Positions 37,502 to 47,028 of a DNA stretch of 64,000 nt are shown one piece after another. This DNA comes from Aeromonas piscicola. GTDB taxonomy: Bacteria > Pseudomonadota > Gammaproteobacteria > Enterobacterales > Aeromonadaceae. A program made the translations under genes and the position numbers. Under the pieces are notes generated by a model, which ran no database searches, was not told the origin of the DNA, and saw nothing but the letters and a program-made list of their open reading frames with translations. Position 1 is the stretch's first letter. Each line of letters opens with the position of its first letter. The DNA is taken from positions 1 through 64,000 of the forward strand of contig NZ_CDBL01000063.1 in the NCBI RefSeq assembly GCF_000820005.1. Reading direction: 5' to 3'.

Positions 37502-38599
37502 TTACAATATGACCAGCTGACCTTCGATGGCGCCCGCCTGTTGCAACGCCTCCAGGATCGCCATCAGATCGCCGGGCGCCACCCCGACCTGATTCACTGC
37601 CCGCACCAGATCATCCAGAGTCGCGCCGGTATCGAGCTTGAACATGCGTCCCTTCTCTTGTTGCACGTTGATGGTGGAGTTGTTGGTGACCGCCGTCTGA
37701 CCGCCCGAGAGCGGGTTGGGCTGGGACACCTGCTGATTCTCGGCTATGGTCACCGTCAGCCCACCGTGGCTGATGGCCGCCGGTTTGAGCCGCACCTGAC
37801 TGCCAATGACTATGGTGCCGGTACGGGAGTTGACTATGATCTTGGCGGCCTCGCTGGCCGGGTCGACTTCCAGATTTTCGATGGTGGCGAGGTAGGAGAC
37901 CCGCTGCCCCGGATCCCGCGGCGCATAGACTTTGACCGAGGTCGCATCGAGCGCCTGCGCCGTGTTGGGGCCCACCAGATCGTTGACCACGTCCGCCAGC
38001 CGGCGAGCCGTGGTGAAATCGGGTCGATTGAGGTTGAAGGTGATGGTATCGCCCTGGCTGAAGGAGTTCGGTACTTCCCGCTCTACGGTCGCGCCGTTGG
38101 CGATGCGGCCCACGGTCGGCGTATTGACTACCACCTTGGAGCCATCGGCCCCTTCGGCGCCCAGACCGCCTACCACCAGACTACCCTGCGCCACCGCATA
38201 GACACGCCCGTCCAACCCCTTCAGGAAACTTTGCAGCAGGGTGCCGCCGCGCAGGCTCTTGGCCTCGCCGATGGCCGATACCGTCACGTCTATGGTCTGG
38301 CCCGGCTTGGAGAACGGTGGTAACTCTGCATGGATGGCCACAGGTGCCACGTCCTTGATCTTGGGTTTGATGTTGTCCGGCACCTTGATACCGAAGTTGT
38401 TGAGCATGGTACGAAAGGTCTGCTCGCTGAAGGCGTTGTTCTTCTCGCCGGTACCGGGCAAGCCAACGACCAGACCGTAGCCGATCAGCTGGTTGTTACG
38501 TACCCCTTCCACCGAGCTGATGTCCTTGATACGGGAGGCGTGGGCCATTCCCAGGGGCATCAGGCAGCAGAGCAGGGTCACAAGACGGAGTGACTTCAT
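37502..38599 (-). CDS. flgI: Flagellar P-ring protein FlgI
   Basis: A 365-residue periplasmic protein that builds the P ring around the rod. A signal peptide ([21 protein letters not shown]) is followed by [33 protein letters not shown], the highly conserved FlgI start, and the C-terminal [48 protein letters not shown] lies just before ATG 38599; a longer frame upstream would spoil the signal peptide. flgH ends 8 bases earlier. Confidence 0.96.
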   Translation of the reverse strand: MKSLRLVTLLCCLMPLGMAHASRIKDISSVEGVRNNQLIGYGLVVGLPGTGEKNNAFSEQTFRTMLNNFGIKVPDNIKPKIKDVAPVAIHAELPPFSKPGQTIDVTVSAIGEAKSLRGGTLLQSFLKGLDGRVYAVAQGSLVVGGLGAEGADGSKVVVNTPTVGRIANGATVEREVPNSFSQGDTITFNLNRPDFTTARRLADVVNDLVGPNTAQALDATSVKVYAPRDPGQRVSYLATIENLEVDPASEAAKIIVNSRTGTIVIGSQVRLKPAAISHGGLTVTIAENQQVSQPNPLSGGQTAVTNNSTINVQQEKGRMFKLDTGATLDDLVRAVNQVGVAPGDLMAILEALQQAGAIEGQLVIL

Positions 38600-38607
38600 A
38601 ACATCTC

Positions 38608-39279
38608 CTAGAGCGGCCACCAGGGGCCATTGAAAAAGCTGGTAAGCCACCCCTGCTCCTGACTGTTGGCCAGATCGCCGGTACCGCCGTAATGGATGCG
38701 GGCATTAGCCACCTTCTGAGATGAAACGCTGTTGTCCGATGTCACATCCTCAGGGCGCAGCATGCCGGTGATCCTGATATATTCGTTGCCATTGTTGAGC
38801 ATGATCCACTTCTCGCCGCGCACTATCAGGTTGCCGTTGGGCAGCACCTTGGCCACGCTGACCGAGATATTGCCCTGCAGGCTATTGCTCTGATCCGCCT
38901 TGGCCTGCCCCTTGAAGGCGCTGTTCTGGCCCAGCGACGCCGACAGATCATAAGCCCCTGCGGTAACAGGAACACCACCAAGTGTTGCCGTATTCATCGT
39001 GAGCTTATTGTCCTTGCCGCTCTGGGTATTGGCCTTCTTGGAGGCAGAGGTCGACTCGGCCAGCTCGATGGTGATGATGTCACCCACCCGGTGCGCCTTG
39101 ATGTCCGAATAGATGCCGTTGACCTGATCCGGTTGAAAAATGGCCCCGGTCGGTCTGACGGAGACCGGCTCCGATTCCCCGTAAACGGGAGCAAACTCGG
39201 GGTCATCTGGCTTGGCCGTGTTGAGGGTACTGCTGCAGCCCCCCAGCGCCAGCAGCCCCAGCATCCATATGGCTTTCAT
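38608..39279 (-). CDS. flgH: Flagellar L-ring lipoprotein FlgH
   Basis: A 223-residue outer-membrane lipoprotein forming the L ring. The lipobox LALGGC places the lipidated cysteine near residue 15. Family blocks [41 protein letters not shown] and [35 protein letters not shown] are clear. Two adjacent ATGs compete (39282 and 39279); the second has better spacing from GGAGG. Confidence 0.96.
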   Translation of the reverse strand: MKAIWMLGLLALGGCSSTLNTAKPDDPEFAPVYGESEPVSVRPTGAIFQPDQVNGIYSDIKAHRVGDIITIELAESTSASKKANTQSGKDNKLTMNTATLGGVPVTAGAYDLSASLGQNSAFKGQAKADQSNSLQGNISVSVAKVLPNGNLIVRGEKWIMLNNGNEYIRITGMLRPEDVTSDNSVSSQKVANARIHYGGTGDLANSQEQGWLTSFFNGPWWPL

Positions 39280-39339
39280 CATGCGCCTCCTACCGATGTG
39301 CGCGAGACCAAAAATGAGATCATGGTGTCCAGCACCCGC

Positions 39340-40128
39340 TTACGTACGCTGGATCAGGAAGGACATCATGCCGTCCACCGCCGAGAGAACTTTGGAGTTC
39401 ATCTCGTAGACCCGCTGGGCCTGGATCAGATTGACCAGCTCTTCGGTCACGTTGACGTTGGATGTTTCCAGCATGCCCTGCTTGATGACGCCGAGCCCGT
39501 CCGCACCGGCAGTCCCCTGAATGGGGGCACCACTGGACTGGGTCTCGACAAACATGTTTTCACCCATGGGTTGCAGGCCGGAGGCGTTGACGAAGTCCGT
39601 GGTGTTGATCTGACCCACCACCTGGGATGCTCCGTCACCCTTGAGCTGCACGGATACCTGACCATCCTCTCCCACTGTCACACTCTGGGCGTTCTCGGGG
39701 ATCTGGATTTCGGGTTGCAGCGGATAGCCGTTGCCCGGGGTGACGATAGTCCCCTCGCTATTGAGGGTAAACTGACCGTTGCGGGTATAGGCGGCGCTGC
39801 CATCGGGCAACTGGATTTCGAAGTAGCCGCGGCCGCTGATCATCAGGTCCAGCGAGTTGTCCGTGGTCTGCACGTTGCCCTGGCTGTGGTTTTTCTGGGT
39901 GGCAACGACCTTGGCACCGGCCCCCAGCATCAGTCCGGATGGCCGTTCAGTGTCCGCTGAGGAGCGGCCACCGGGCTGGTTGATATTTTGGTAAAGCAGA
40001 TCCTCGAAGATGGCCCGTGATTTTTTGAAACCCACGGTGCTGGCGTTCGCCAGGTTGTTCGAGGTGACCGCGATGTTGGTCTGCTGTGCATCCAAGCCGG
40101 TCTTGCTGATCCAGAGTGCAGGGTTCAT
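39340..40128 (-). CDS. flgG: Flagellar distal rod protein FlgG
   Basis: A 262-residue rod protein. N-terminus MNPALWISKTGLDAQQTNIAVTSNNLANASTVGFKKSRAIFEDLLYQN and C-terminus SNVNVTEELVNLIQAQRVYEMNSKVLSAVDGMM are the rod/hook family ends; the length equals that of the E. coli protein. AAGGAG lies 7 bases upstream of ATG 40128, and flgF ends 14 bases before. Confidence 0.96.
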   Translation of the reverse strand: MNPALWISKTGLDAQQTNIAVTSNNLANASTVGFKKSRAIFEDLLYQNINQPGGRSSADTERPSGLMLGAGAKVVATQKNHSQGNVQTTDNSLDLMISGRGYFEIQLPDGSAAYTRNGQFTLNSEGTIVTPGNGYPLQPEIQIPENAQSVTVGEDGQVSVQLKGDGASQVVGQINTTDFVNASGLQPMGENMFVETQSSGAPIQGTAGADGLGVIKQGMLETSNVNVTEELVNLIQAQRVYEMNSKVLSAVDGMMSFLIQRT

Positions 40129-40142
40129 TTAAAACTCCTTGA

Positions 40143-40889
40143 TTAGCTGATACGCAGCAGCTGGGTTTGGGCTTCGTCGTTCTCTTCCGCGGTCTTCATT
40201 ATTTTGACCTGGGTTTCGAACTGACGTTGCAACCGGATAAGGTTGGTCATCTCATCGACCACGTTGACGTTGCTGCCCTCGAGCGAGCCGGCGATGAGGC
40301 CGACATTGGCCGAGGCGGCTTCGGTCTGGCCATCCTTGCGACGAAACAAGCCGTCCTGCCCCTTCTCCACCGCATCGGCGGCAGGCTTTACCAGCTTGAT
40401 ACGCTGGAAATCCTCGGGCAAGTTGGCCGCGGCACCTTCGGGACGACCGCTGATGGTGCCGTCCCGATTGATCTCGATCTTTTCCATCGGCAACGGCAGC
40501 ACTATGGGTTGTCCACCATCGTCCACGACGTTGAGGCCGGTAGAGGTCTGCAGGTTGCCGGTCGCGCTCAGCTGCAGGTTGCCCATGCGGGTATAGGCTT
40601 CGCCACCCTTGGGATCCTGCACCGCGATCCAGCCCTGACCGTCAACGGCCACGTCAAGATCCCGACCCGTGGTCATCAGCATGCCATGCTGCAGGTTTTG
40701 ACCCGGCCGCTCCGTCATGGCGAACACCCGGGATGGCAGCCCTTCGCCGAACGCCTGCATGCTGCGCGCCTGCTCGAAGTCAGACTTGAAGCCGATGGTG
40801 TTGGCGTTGGCCAGGTTGTTGCCACGCACAGCCAGGCTGTTCATGTTCTCCTTGGCCCCGGACATGGCGATGTAAAGCAGGTGATCCAT
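40143..40889 (-). CDS. flgF: Flagellar proximal rod protein FlgF
   Basis: A 248-residue rod protein starting MDHLLYIAMSGAKENMNSLAVRGNNLANANTIGFKSDFEQAR. The C-terminus GSNVNVVDEMTNLIRLQRQFETQVKIMKTAEEND is the typical axial end. GGAGGATCCC precedes ATG 40889. It begins a new transcript: a terminator after flgE and a consensus-like sigma-54 promoter lie in the 145-base gap. Confidence 0.95.
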   Translation of the reverse strand: MDHLLYIAMSGAKENMNSLAVRGNNLANANTIGFKSDFEQARSMQAFGEGLPSRVFAMTERPGQNLQHGMLMTTGRDLDVAVDGQGWIAVQDPKGGEAYTRMGNLQLSATGNLQTSTGLNVVDDGGQPIVLPLPMEKIEINRDGTISGRPEGAAANLPEDFQRIKLVKPAADAVEKGQDGLFRRKDGQTEAASANVGLIAGSLEGSNVNVVDEMTNLIRLQRQFETQVKIMKTAEENDEAQTQLLRIS

Positions 40890-40927
40890 GGGATCCTCCG
40901 TCAAACTGATGACTCTGGAGAGAGAAC

Positions 40928-40943
40928 TGCAATTTGAGTGCCA
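40928..40943 (-). promoter_or_regulatory. Sigma-54 promoter of flgF
   Basis: TGGCACTCAAATTGCA on the minus strand, an essentially perfect -24/-12 element (TGGCAC, N5, TTGCA). It drives flgFGHIJ and probably flgKL. Confidence 0.85.
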
Positions 40944-40993
40944 ATACCGGATCAGGAATGAAAAGGGGGGGATAAAACAGGAAGGAAACGCTG

Positions 40994-41018
40994 AGAAAAA
41001 GGGCGCCGAGGCGCCCTT
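40994..41018 (-). terminator. Terminator of flgB-flgE
   Basis: On the minus strand AAGGGCGCC-TC-GGCGCCCTT running into TTTCTC. Confidence 0.88.
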
Positions 41019-41034
41019 GTCATCGTGTTATGAC

Positions 41035-42396
41035 TTAACGGATCTGCAGTATGGTCTGCTGCAGCGAGCTGTTCACTTCGAGCGAACGGGAGTTGGCCTG
41101 GAAGTTGCGCTGCGCCGTGATCAGGTTCACCAGCTGGGAGGTCAAGTCCACGTTGGATTGCTCCAGCGAGGAGGACTTGATGCTGCCAAAGGTGCCCGAA
41201 TTGGGGGTACCCGGCAAAGCATCGCCGGAGAGCAGGGACTGGCGCCAGGAGGTATCACCCACCTGGGTCAACCCTTGCGAGTTGGCGAACTTGGCCATGG
41301 CGACCATGGCCACTTTCAAGGTGGTGGCGTTGCTGTAGGTAGCGGAGACGATGCCATCGGCGGTGATCTCGACCTTGGTCAGACGGCCAACGGTGGAACC
41401 GTCCTGGGTCAACTTGTTCACCTCAAACGGGGAGGAGAATTGGGTCACATTGGTGAGCTTGAGCTCCACCTGCTGGGTACCATCAGCGCCATTGGTGATG
41501 ATGCCGGCCCCCGGTGTTCCCAGTGCTATGGTCTTGATGGTGGCCGGCGTAGTCGGCGTAATCATCTTGCCATCGGCATCAAAGGTGACGCGAGCCGCCA
41601 ACGGAGGAGTGGTGGTCACGCTCGCAGCCATTGTCGTGGGTACACCACCGCTCACATCGATCGGCTTTTTGTCCTCGTACATGTACATGCGCCAGGCGGT
41701 CGGGCTCGCAGGCTGGGTAACGTTCAGCGGATCCGCCTCCTTGACGAAATATTGAGTAATGACATGGGGTGAGCCCAACGAGTCATAGATGGTGACCGAG
41801 GTCGACGCAGAATAGCTCTTGTCATTGGTCGGATCGAAGATGGAGGCGTCTGTAGCAGTATTCCCGGCCGCAAGCGGCTTGGCATCTGACGGGAAGTTGA
41901 AGCTTGCTTCAATTGTGCTGGTCTTGGTCGGCACACCTGCCTTGTCAGGGATCTGGATGGGCTTGGTAGCGTTGATGCTCACCGCCTTCGGCGTGCCATC
42001 CACGTTGACCTCATACCCCTGCAGGTAATGGCCCTGATTGTTGACCATGTAACTGTTTTCGTCGAGCTTGAAGGCCCCGGCCCGGGTATAGGTGCGATCC
42101 AGATTGGTCAGACCGTCCGAGGTCACGAAGAAACCATTGCCCTGAATGGCAAGGTCCAGCGAGTTGTTGGTGAATTGCAGTGCTCCCTGATGGAACTGCT
42201 GCGCAACAGCCCCCGTGGCCACACCATTACCGACTTGTGTCTTGGCATTGACGAAGATCGAGTTCGCATACACATCGGCAAATTCGGCTCGCGACTCCTT
42301 GAAGCCGATCGAGTTGACGTTGGCAATGTTGTTGGCGGTGACGTTCAGATCTTTTTGTGCCGCGTTGACACCGCTCAAGGCATTGTTAAATGACAT
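41035..42396 (-). CDS. flgE: Flagellar hook protein FlgE
   Basis: A 453-residue hook subunit. N-terminus MSFNNALSGVNAAQKDLNVTANNIANVNSIGFKESRAEFADVY and C-terminus SLEQSNVDLTSQLVNLITAQRNFQANSRSLEVNSSLQQTILQIR are conserved; the middle is variable and threonine-rich (PTTPATIKTIALGTP), as in other hook proteins. AAGGAG precedes ATG 42396. Last gene of the flgB-flgE transcript. Confidence 0.96.
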   Translation of the reverse strand: MSFNNALSGVNAAQKDLNVTANNIANVNSIGFKESRAEFADVYANSIFVNAKTQVGNGVATGAVAQQFHQGALQFTNNSLDLAIQGNGFFVTSDGLTNLDRTYTRAGAFKLDENSYMVNNQGHYLQGYEVNVDGTPKAVSINATKPIQIPDKAGVPTKTSTIEASFNFPSDAKPLAAGNTATDASIFDPTNDKSYSASTSVTIYDSLGSPHVITQYFVKEADPLNVTQPASPTAWRMYMYEDKKPIDVSGGVPTTMAASVTTTPPLAARVTFDADGKMITPTTPATIKTIALGTPGAGIITNGADGTQQVELKLTNVTQFSSPFEVNKLTQDGSTVGRLTKVEITADGIVSATYSNATTLKVAMVAMAKFANSQGLTQVGDTSWRQSLLSGDALPGTPNSGTFGSIKSSSLEQSNVDLTSQLVNLITAQRNFQANSRSLEVNSSLQQTILQIR

Positions 42397-42406
42397 ATCC
42401 AGCTCC

Positions 42407-43141
42407 TTAGATCGATGCTGTAGGCTTGGTCGTTGGTGGTGTGGTCTGGTTGGAATTGGTTCCTGAAATTTGCAGGATATTGTTCAAAAATTCAGTTCCA
42501 AGCCCCCTCAAATTGAGGCGGGTAGGATTCGAGGCATTACCCAAGGCAACGCTATCCACTTTGCCATAAGCATATGTAGCAATAGTTTCTGACTTGCCAT
42601 CCACGGTACCGCTGGCTTTGATGACATATTTGCCGGATGTGGACCGATTACCAGCCTTATCTGTCCCATCCCAGGCAACCTCAACATTGCCTAGCTGCTC
42701 TCCTTCAAGGGGAAACTCCTTGATAACCTGACCCTTTTCATTCTCAATGGTAATCTTTATATTTGAATATTTATTCGTCGTTCCGACTGCAACGACACCA
42801 GAGAGGGAACCCTCCTTGTCTAAATAGCCCATATTGCTTTGCAGCAGCACATTTTGTCCTACTAAAGAAGACGCTTGCAGGGCCTGGCTGGAGATCATCT
42901 GGTCATTAAGTTTCCCCATCTGGGTCGACAGACTCGCGATTCCTTCCGAGGTCGACATCGATGACATTTGGGACAGCATCTGGGCGTTGTCTACCGGCTT
43001 GAACGGATCTTGATAAGAGAGCTGCATGGTCAGCAGCTTCAGAAACGATGCCTGATCCAGCTCTTTCTTGGGTGTCGTTGTGCCAGTGGTCTGTGATGTG
43101 GTACGGCTGATACCGTTCACATTATTGGTTGTATCTACCAT
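42407..43141 (-). CDS. flgD: Hook capping/scaffold protein FlgD
   Basis: A 244-residue scaffold needed for hook assembly. The conserved N-terminal block LDQASFLKLLTMQLSYQDPFKPVDNAQMLSQMSSMSTSEGI is followed by the FLN-like domain ITIENEKGQVIKEFPLEGEQLGNVEVAWDGTDKAGN. The composition is more AT-rich at 42580-42800 than its neighbours. It lies between flgC and flgE with short gaps. Confidence 0.95.
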   Translation of the reverse strand: MVDTTNNVNGISRTTSQTTGTTTPKKELDQASFLKLLTMQLSYQDPFKPVDNAQMLSQMSSMSTSEGIASLSTQMGKLNDQMISSQALQASSLVGQNVLLQSNMGYLDKEGSLSGVVAVGTTNKYSNIKITIENEKGQVIKEFPLEGEQLGNVEVAWDGTDKAGNRSTSGKYVIKASGTVDGKSETIATYAYGKVDSVALGNASNPTRLNLRGLGTEFLNNILQISGTNSNQTTPPTTKPTASI

Positions 43142-43156
43142 CTGTGCTTACCCCTA

Positions 43157-43576
43157 TCAGGACTTGCCAAGCTGAAGCGTCTGCTGCAGCATCTTCTTGG
43201 CAGAATCGGCAACCTGCACATTGGTCTGATAACTGCGTGAGGCGTTGATCATGTCTGCCATCTCTTCCACCATGTTGACGTTGGGCTTGAAAATAAAGCC
43301 GTCCTTGTCAGCCATGGGGTGGCCCGGGTTGTACTCCTTGAGCAAGGGGGCCTCGCTCTCGACAATCCCCTTCACCTCGACCCCGACGGATGCCTGCTTG
43401 TCTGACATGGCCTGATCCAGCTGAGCGGCAAAGATTGGCCGCCTGGCATGGTAAGTATTTTCCACACTGGAGCTGACGCTGTCGGCGTTGGCCATGTTGC
43501 TGGCCACCGTATTGAGTCGAACAGACTGTGCACTCATTGCCGAGCCTGCAATGTCAAAGACCTTGAACAAACTCAT
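43157..43576 (-). CDS. flgC: Flagellar proximal rod protein FlgC
   Basis: A 139-residue rod protein: [37 protein letters not shown] at the N-terminus and NVNMVEEMADMINASRSYQTNVQVADSAKKMLQQTLQLGKS at the C-terminus. Its ATG shares one base with the flgB stop (TAATG), so translation is coupled. Confidence 0.96.
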   Translation of the reverse strand: MSLFKVFDIAGSAMSAQSVRLNTVASNMANADSVSSSVENTYHARRPIFAAQLDQAMSDKQASVGVEVKGIVESEAPLLKEYNPGHPMADKDGFIFKPNVNMVEEMADMINASRSYQTNVQVADSAKKMLQQTLQLGKS

Positions 43577-43974
43577 TACTGTTCTCCTTTCAGCGCCTTC
43601 AGCAGGCCACTGATCTTGCTATTCATAAATTCGAGGGAGGTCTGGTACTCAAGGCTGTTACGCAAGAACTCGCTGCGCTCCTGCTGCACGTCTACCGTGT
43701 TGCCATCACCGGTATCAGGCTGCAGGGGATTGCGGTACTGCGTCAGGCCAGGGGCATCCGACTGCAAGGCAAAGTGCTTCTCACTGGTCGTCGCCAGACC
43801 GAACCCCTGCTGATGCTGGGCCTCTTCCAGTGCCTGTGAGAAGTTGATATCCCTGGCTTTGAAACCCGGGGTATCCGCGTTGGCAATGTTGCTGGACAAC
43901 ACCTCTGCACGCTTGGAGCGAACACTCAGCGCGTATTGATGAATACCAAATGCCTTGTCGAATGAAATTGCCAT
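43576..43974 (-). CDS. flgB: Flagellar proximal rod protein FlgB
   Basis: A 132-residue rod protein; [45 protein letters not shown] is the conserved start. First gene of flgBCDE. A sigma-54 promoter lies 28-43 bases before its ATG, in the 62-base gap after cheR. Confidence 0.96.
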   Translation of the reverse strand: MAISFDKAFGIHQYALSVRSKRAEVLSSNIANADTPGFKARDINFSQALEEAQHQQGFGLATTSEKHFALQSDAPGLTQYRNPLQPDTGDGNTVDVQQERSEFLRNSLEYQTSLEFMNSKISGLLKALKGEQ

Positions 43975-44001
43975 AGCACACCTCCTGCTTGATAAATTAT
44001 T

Positions 44002-44017
44002 AGCAAGAGGTGTGCCA
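44002..44017 (-). promoter_or_regulatory. Sigma-54 promoter of flgBCDE
   Basis: TGGCACACCTCTTGCT on the minus strand: a perfect TGGCAC / TTGCT pair with correct spacing, just upstream of flgB. Confidence 0.88.
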
Positions 44018-44036
44018 AAGGGGATTTAGGCGGGGA

Positions 44037-44861
44037 TTATTTGACTTTGTAGACGATGCCGGGATTACAGCGGACCATTTCGAACCTATCGGTCAGACCG
44101 GCCAGTGACTCGGAAGCCCCCAGCATCAGATAACCGCCGGGATTGAGACTGGCTGCGAACTGGTTGAGGATCTTGGACTTCACTTCCGGCGCAAAATAGA
44201 TGAGTACATTGCGGCAGAAGATGATGTCGAACTTGCCGAGCAGGCTGTAGCTTTCCAGCAGGTTCAGCGGCCGGAAGGTGGTCAATTTTCTGACACGCTC
44301 CACCACCCGCATCTTGTTGTCGCCATACGCTTCGAAGAACAGCTTCTTGCGCTCCGGCGACAGGCCGCGGGCCAGCGCCAGGCTGTCGTACACTCCCTCC
44401 TTGCACTGGTTGAGCATGGTACTGGAAATATCTGTGCCCACTATCTGCACGCCACCGGGCAAGGAGCCTGGCTTCTTGACCTGCTGCTCCAATGCCGTCA
44501 TGGCGATGGAATAGGGCTCCTGGCCGGACGAGGACGCGGCCGACCAGATCTTGATCGGACGACCGCTCTTGCCGAGTTCAGGAAAGATTTTGTCTGTCAG
44601 CAACTGGAATGGATAGGTATCCCGAAACCACAGGGTTTCGTTGGTGGTCATGGCATCAACCACTGCCATTTTCAGGTCACGCTCACGCACACTCATCGCT
44701 CGCGTAACCAGATCAGACAGACTCTCAATACCAAACTGAGTCATCAAGGGCGAAAGCCGACTCTTGACCAGATACTGTTTGTTGTCACCCAGCACGATCC
44801 CGCTCTGTACCGCCAGAAAGTTGCTGAATTGTTTGTATAAGTCGTCCGAAAGTGTCTTCAT
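44037..44861 (-). CDS. cheR: Chemotaxis methyltransferase CheR
   Basis: A 274-residue SAM-dependent enzyme that methylates glutamates of chemoreceptors. The helical N-terminal domain is followed by the Rossmann domain: RDTYPFQLLTDKIFPELGKSG, IWSAASSSGQEPYSIAM (SAM-binding motif I), and FDIIFCRNVLIYFAPEVKSKILNQFAASLNPGGYLMLGASESL. It lies 18 bases after cheV and forms a cheVR pair. Confidence 0.96.
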   Translation of the reverse strand: MKTLSDDLYKQFSNFLAVQSGIVLGDNKQYLVKSRLSPLMTQFGIESLSDLVTRAMSVRERDLKMAVVDAMTTNETLWFRDTYPFQLLTDKIFPELGKSGRPIKIWSAASSSGQEPYSIAMTALEQQVKKPGSLPGGVQIVGTDISSTMLNQCKEGVYDSLALARGLSPERKKLFFEAYGDNKMRVVERVRKLTTFRPLNLLESYSLLGKFDIIFCRNVLIYFAPEVKSKILNQFAASLNPGGYLMLGASESLAGLTDRFEMVRCNPGIVYKVK

Positions 44862-44879
44862 GCAGTTTGTTCTTCTTGA

Positions 44880-45791
44880 TTAGAGTGCGCCTTGTACGGC
44901 CTTGGCCAATTCATCTGGCTGGAATTTGGCAATGAAATTGTTCGCACCGACTTTCTGCACCATGGCCTGATTGAACACCCCACTGAGGGATGTGTGCAGA
45001 ATAACATGTAAGTCCTTGAGATTGGGATTGTTGCGGATCTCGGCGGTAAAAGTATAACCGTCCATTTCCGGCATCTCGATGTCCGAGATCACCAGGGCAA
45101 TCTGATCCTTGATTGGGCCATTCTTGGCCATCTCCAGCAACATGTTGAGCGCCTCACGCCCATCCTTGGCCAGCACGCACTGCACGCCGATAGCCTCGAG
45201 GGCCCGTTGTACCTGCTTGCGAGCAACGGAAGAATCGTCTGCCACCAGCACGGGGCGACCATGGGTATTGTGTTCGGCACTGGCATCCACCAGTTCGGCA
45301 CTCACCTCGGTCGACACCGGAGAGATCTCGTTGAGGATACGTTCAACGTCCAGGATCTCCACCAGTTCGCCATCCACCTCGGTGACCGCCGTCATGTAGT
45401 TGATGCGACCAGCGCCTTTGGGGGGTGGCAGAATGGATTCCCAGTTCATGTTGATGATGCGCTCGACCGAGTGCACCAAGAAACCCTGCACTGAACGGTT
45501 GTACTCGGAAATGATGATGAAGCACTTGCTCAGGTCCTCGATAGGACGCTTGCCTACCGCCATGCTGAGATCGATCACCGAAATAGTCTGGCCACGGATA
45601 TGGGCAACCCCGCGAATGCAGGAGTTCAACTTGGGCATGACGGTCAAAGAGGGACATTGCAACACTTCACGCACTTTGAATACGTTGATGCCAAATCTTT
45701 GACGTCCATTGAGACGAAACAACAACAACTCCAACCGGTTTTGTCCCACCAGCTGGGTACGTTGGTTGACCGAGTCCAGAATACTGGCCAT
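44880..45791 (-). CDS. cheV: Chemotaxis coupling/receiver protein CheV
   Basis: A 303-residue fusion of a CheW domain (RLELLLFRLNGRQRFGINVFKVREVLQCPSL...VAHIRGQTISVIDLSMAVG) and a receiver domain (PVLVADDSSVARKQVQRALEAIGV, acceptor aspartate in VISDIEMPEMDGYT). It couples receptors to CheA and adapts by phosphorylation. AGGGAG lies 5 bases before ATG 45791; a GTG 6 bases earlier overlaps it. It is divergent from flgA. Confidence 0.95.
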   Translation of the reverse strand: MASILDSVNQRTQLVGQNRLELLLFRLNGRQRFGINVFKVREVLQCPSLTVMPKLNSCIRGVAHIRGQTISVIDLSMAVGKRPIEDLSKCFIIISEYNRSVQGFLVHSVERIINMNWESILPPPKGAGRINYMTAVTEVDGELVEILDVERILNEISPVSTEVSAELVDASAEHNTHGRPVLVADDSSVARKQVQRALEAIGVQCVLAKDGREALNMLLEMAKNGPIKDQIALVISDIEMPEMDGYTFTAEIRNNPNLKDLHVILHTSLSGVFNQAMVQKVGANNFIAKFQPDELAKAVQGAL

Positions 45792-45811
45792 AAACACTCC
45801 CTAAAAACGCT

Positions 45812-45827
45812 TGGCACTAATCATGCA
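45812..45827 (+). promoter_or_regulatory. Sigma-54 promoter of flgA
   Basis: TGGCACTAATCATGCA on the plus strand: TGGCAC with the invariant -12 GC at the right distance, one mismatch in the T-run. It lies between divergent cheV and flgA. Confidence 0.75.
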
Positions 45828-45935
45828 TGCGTGTTGGCTTGCGTCAGACTATCGATGTCACTACAAACGAATTCTGAAGCAAGCATAGTTAAATATGGTG
45901 ATATGCGTGAACAACTTATCGGCCTGCGAGCGAAA

Positions 45936-46619
45936 ATGATTAGTAGACTTTTCCTCACCTTACTGCTGTTTTGCGGTATTTCTCACGCCACGGCATCCGA
46001 GGTGACCAGCTATCTGCAAGAAATGGCTCAAGAGTTTGTGCTCGGCCAGCTCGATATTCCGCTCGACGCCCAGGCACAGGTGCAAGCCGCTTCCATCGAT
46101 GAACGCCTGCCCCTGAGCCGCTGCGAACAGCATCTCACCATCAGTTTCCCCGCCAGGATGGAGGTGCGTCGCAACACTACCGTCTACCTCAAATGCGAGG
46201 AGGATAAACCCTGGGATCTCTATTTGCCGGTTCGGGTCAGCATACAGAAGCCCTATGTGACCGTCTCGGCGCCGGTGGCCAAGGGCGACATCCTCAGCGA
46301 AGGCATGCTGACGCTGGCCTATCAGGATCAGACGCTGATCCGCGGTGACTATCTCAGCGATCCTACCCCCCTCATAGGGGTGCGCAGCAAGCGGGAGCTC
46401 AAACCGGGTCAGCCCATACGGCTCACCCAAGTCTGCGTGGTGTGCAAAGGCGATCAGGTCACACTCAGTGCAGAAAATAGCAGCATGCAAATCAAAACCA
46501 TGGCCCGAGCCTTGCAAGATGGCAGCTTCGGAGACATGATCAGACTCGTCAATATTCGTTCAGGAAAAACGGTGCAGGGAAAAGTCAGCGCAGTCGGCGC
46601 CGTGGTGGTCACCTTCTGA
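45936..46619 (+). CDS. flgA: Flagellar P-ring assembly chaperone FlgA
   Basis: A 227-residue periplasmic chaperone for FlgI. A signal peptide (MISRLFLTLLLFCGISHATA) is followed by a SAF domain (VTVSAPVAKGDILSEGMLTLAY...GVRSKRELKPGQPIRLTQV) and the C-terminal VNIRSGKTVQGKVSAVGAVVVTF. ATG 45936 gives the cleanest signal peptide. ATG 45903, which adds 11 residues, remains possible because neither has a strong ribosome site. It follows a sigma-54 promoter. Confidence 0.94.
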   Translation: MISRLFLTLLLFCGISHATASEVTSYLQEMAQEFVLGQLDIPLDAQAQVQAASIDERLPLSRCEQHLTISFPARMEVRRNTTVYLKCEEDKPWDLYLPVRVSIQKPYVTVSAPVAKGDILSEGMLTLAYQDQTLIRGDYLSDPTPLIGVRSKRELKPGQPIRLTQVCVVCKGDQVTLSAENSSMQIKTMARALQDGSFGDMIRLVNIRSGKTVQGKVSAVGAVVVTF

Positions 46620-46641
46620 ATGTTTTAGGTTACTTTTTTTC

Positions 46642-46668
46642 TAAAGTTCTGACGACCGTCACCGATAA
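46642..46668 (+). promoter_or_regulatory. Sigma-28 (FliA) promoter of flgMN
   Basis: TAAAGTTC, 11 bases, ACCGATAA; close to the consensus TAAAGTTT-N11-GCCGATAA. It lies 40 bases before flgM. Confidence 0.88.
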
Positions 46669-46707
46669 ACAGGTAAGCGAACAGCAAAGCAGACGAAGGT
46701 AAACAAT

Positions 46708-47028
46708 ATGGCTATCAACAATATCAACAACCTAGCGAACAATCGGTTGCAAAACACCGGTAGCAGCCAAGGTGCCAATACCAAACCAGCGACCTCGTCC
46801 CCCGACAACCGTGCGGCGACCGTCAAGACCGACTCCGTCTCCTTGACCAATGAGGCGCAGCAATTGCAACAGATGCAGAAAAACCTCAACTCAGCCTCTA
46901 CCGGTAATGAAAGCCGGGTCGAGAGCTTGAAGAAAGCCGTGGCCAATGGTGAATATCAGGTCAACAGCGAGGCTGTTGCCAAGAAGATGTTCAGCTTTGA
47001 ATCCAATCTGGACAAGCTGCTGGGATGA
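46708..47028 (+). CDS. flgM: Anti-sigma-28 factor FlgM
   Basis: A 106-residue, largely unstructured protein that binds FliA until the hook is complete, then is exported. Start MAINNINNLANNRLQNTGSS; the C-terminal half (VESLKKAVANGEYQVNSEAVAKKMFSFESNLDKLLG) is the conserved sigma-28-binding segment. It is transcribed from a sigma-28 promoter, so it feeds back on its own target. It overlaps flgN by four bases (ATGA). Confidence 0.95.
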   Translation: MAINNINNLANNRLQNTGSSQGANTKPATSSPDNRAATVKTDSVSLTNEAQQLQQMQKNLNSASTGNESRVESLKKAVANGEYQVNSEAVAKKMFSFESNLDKLLG

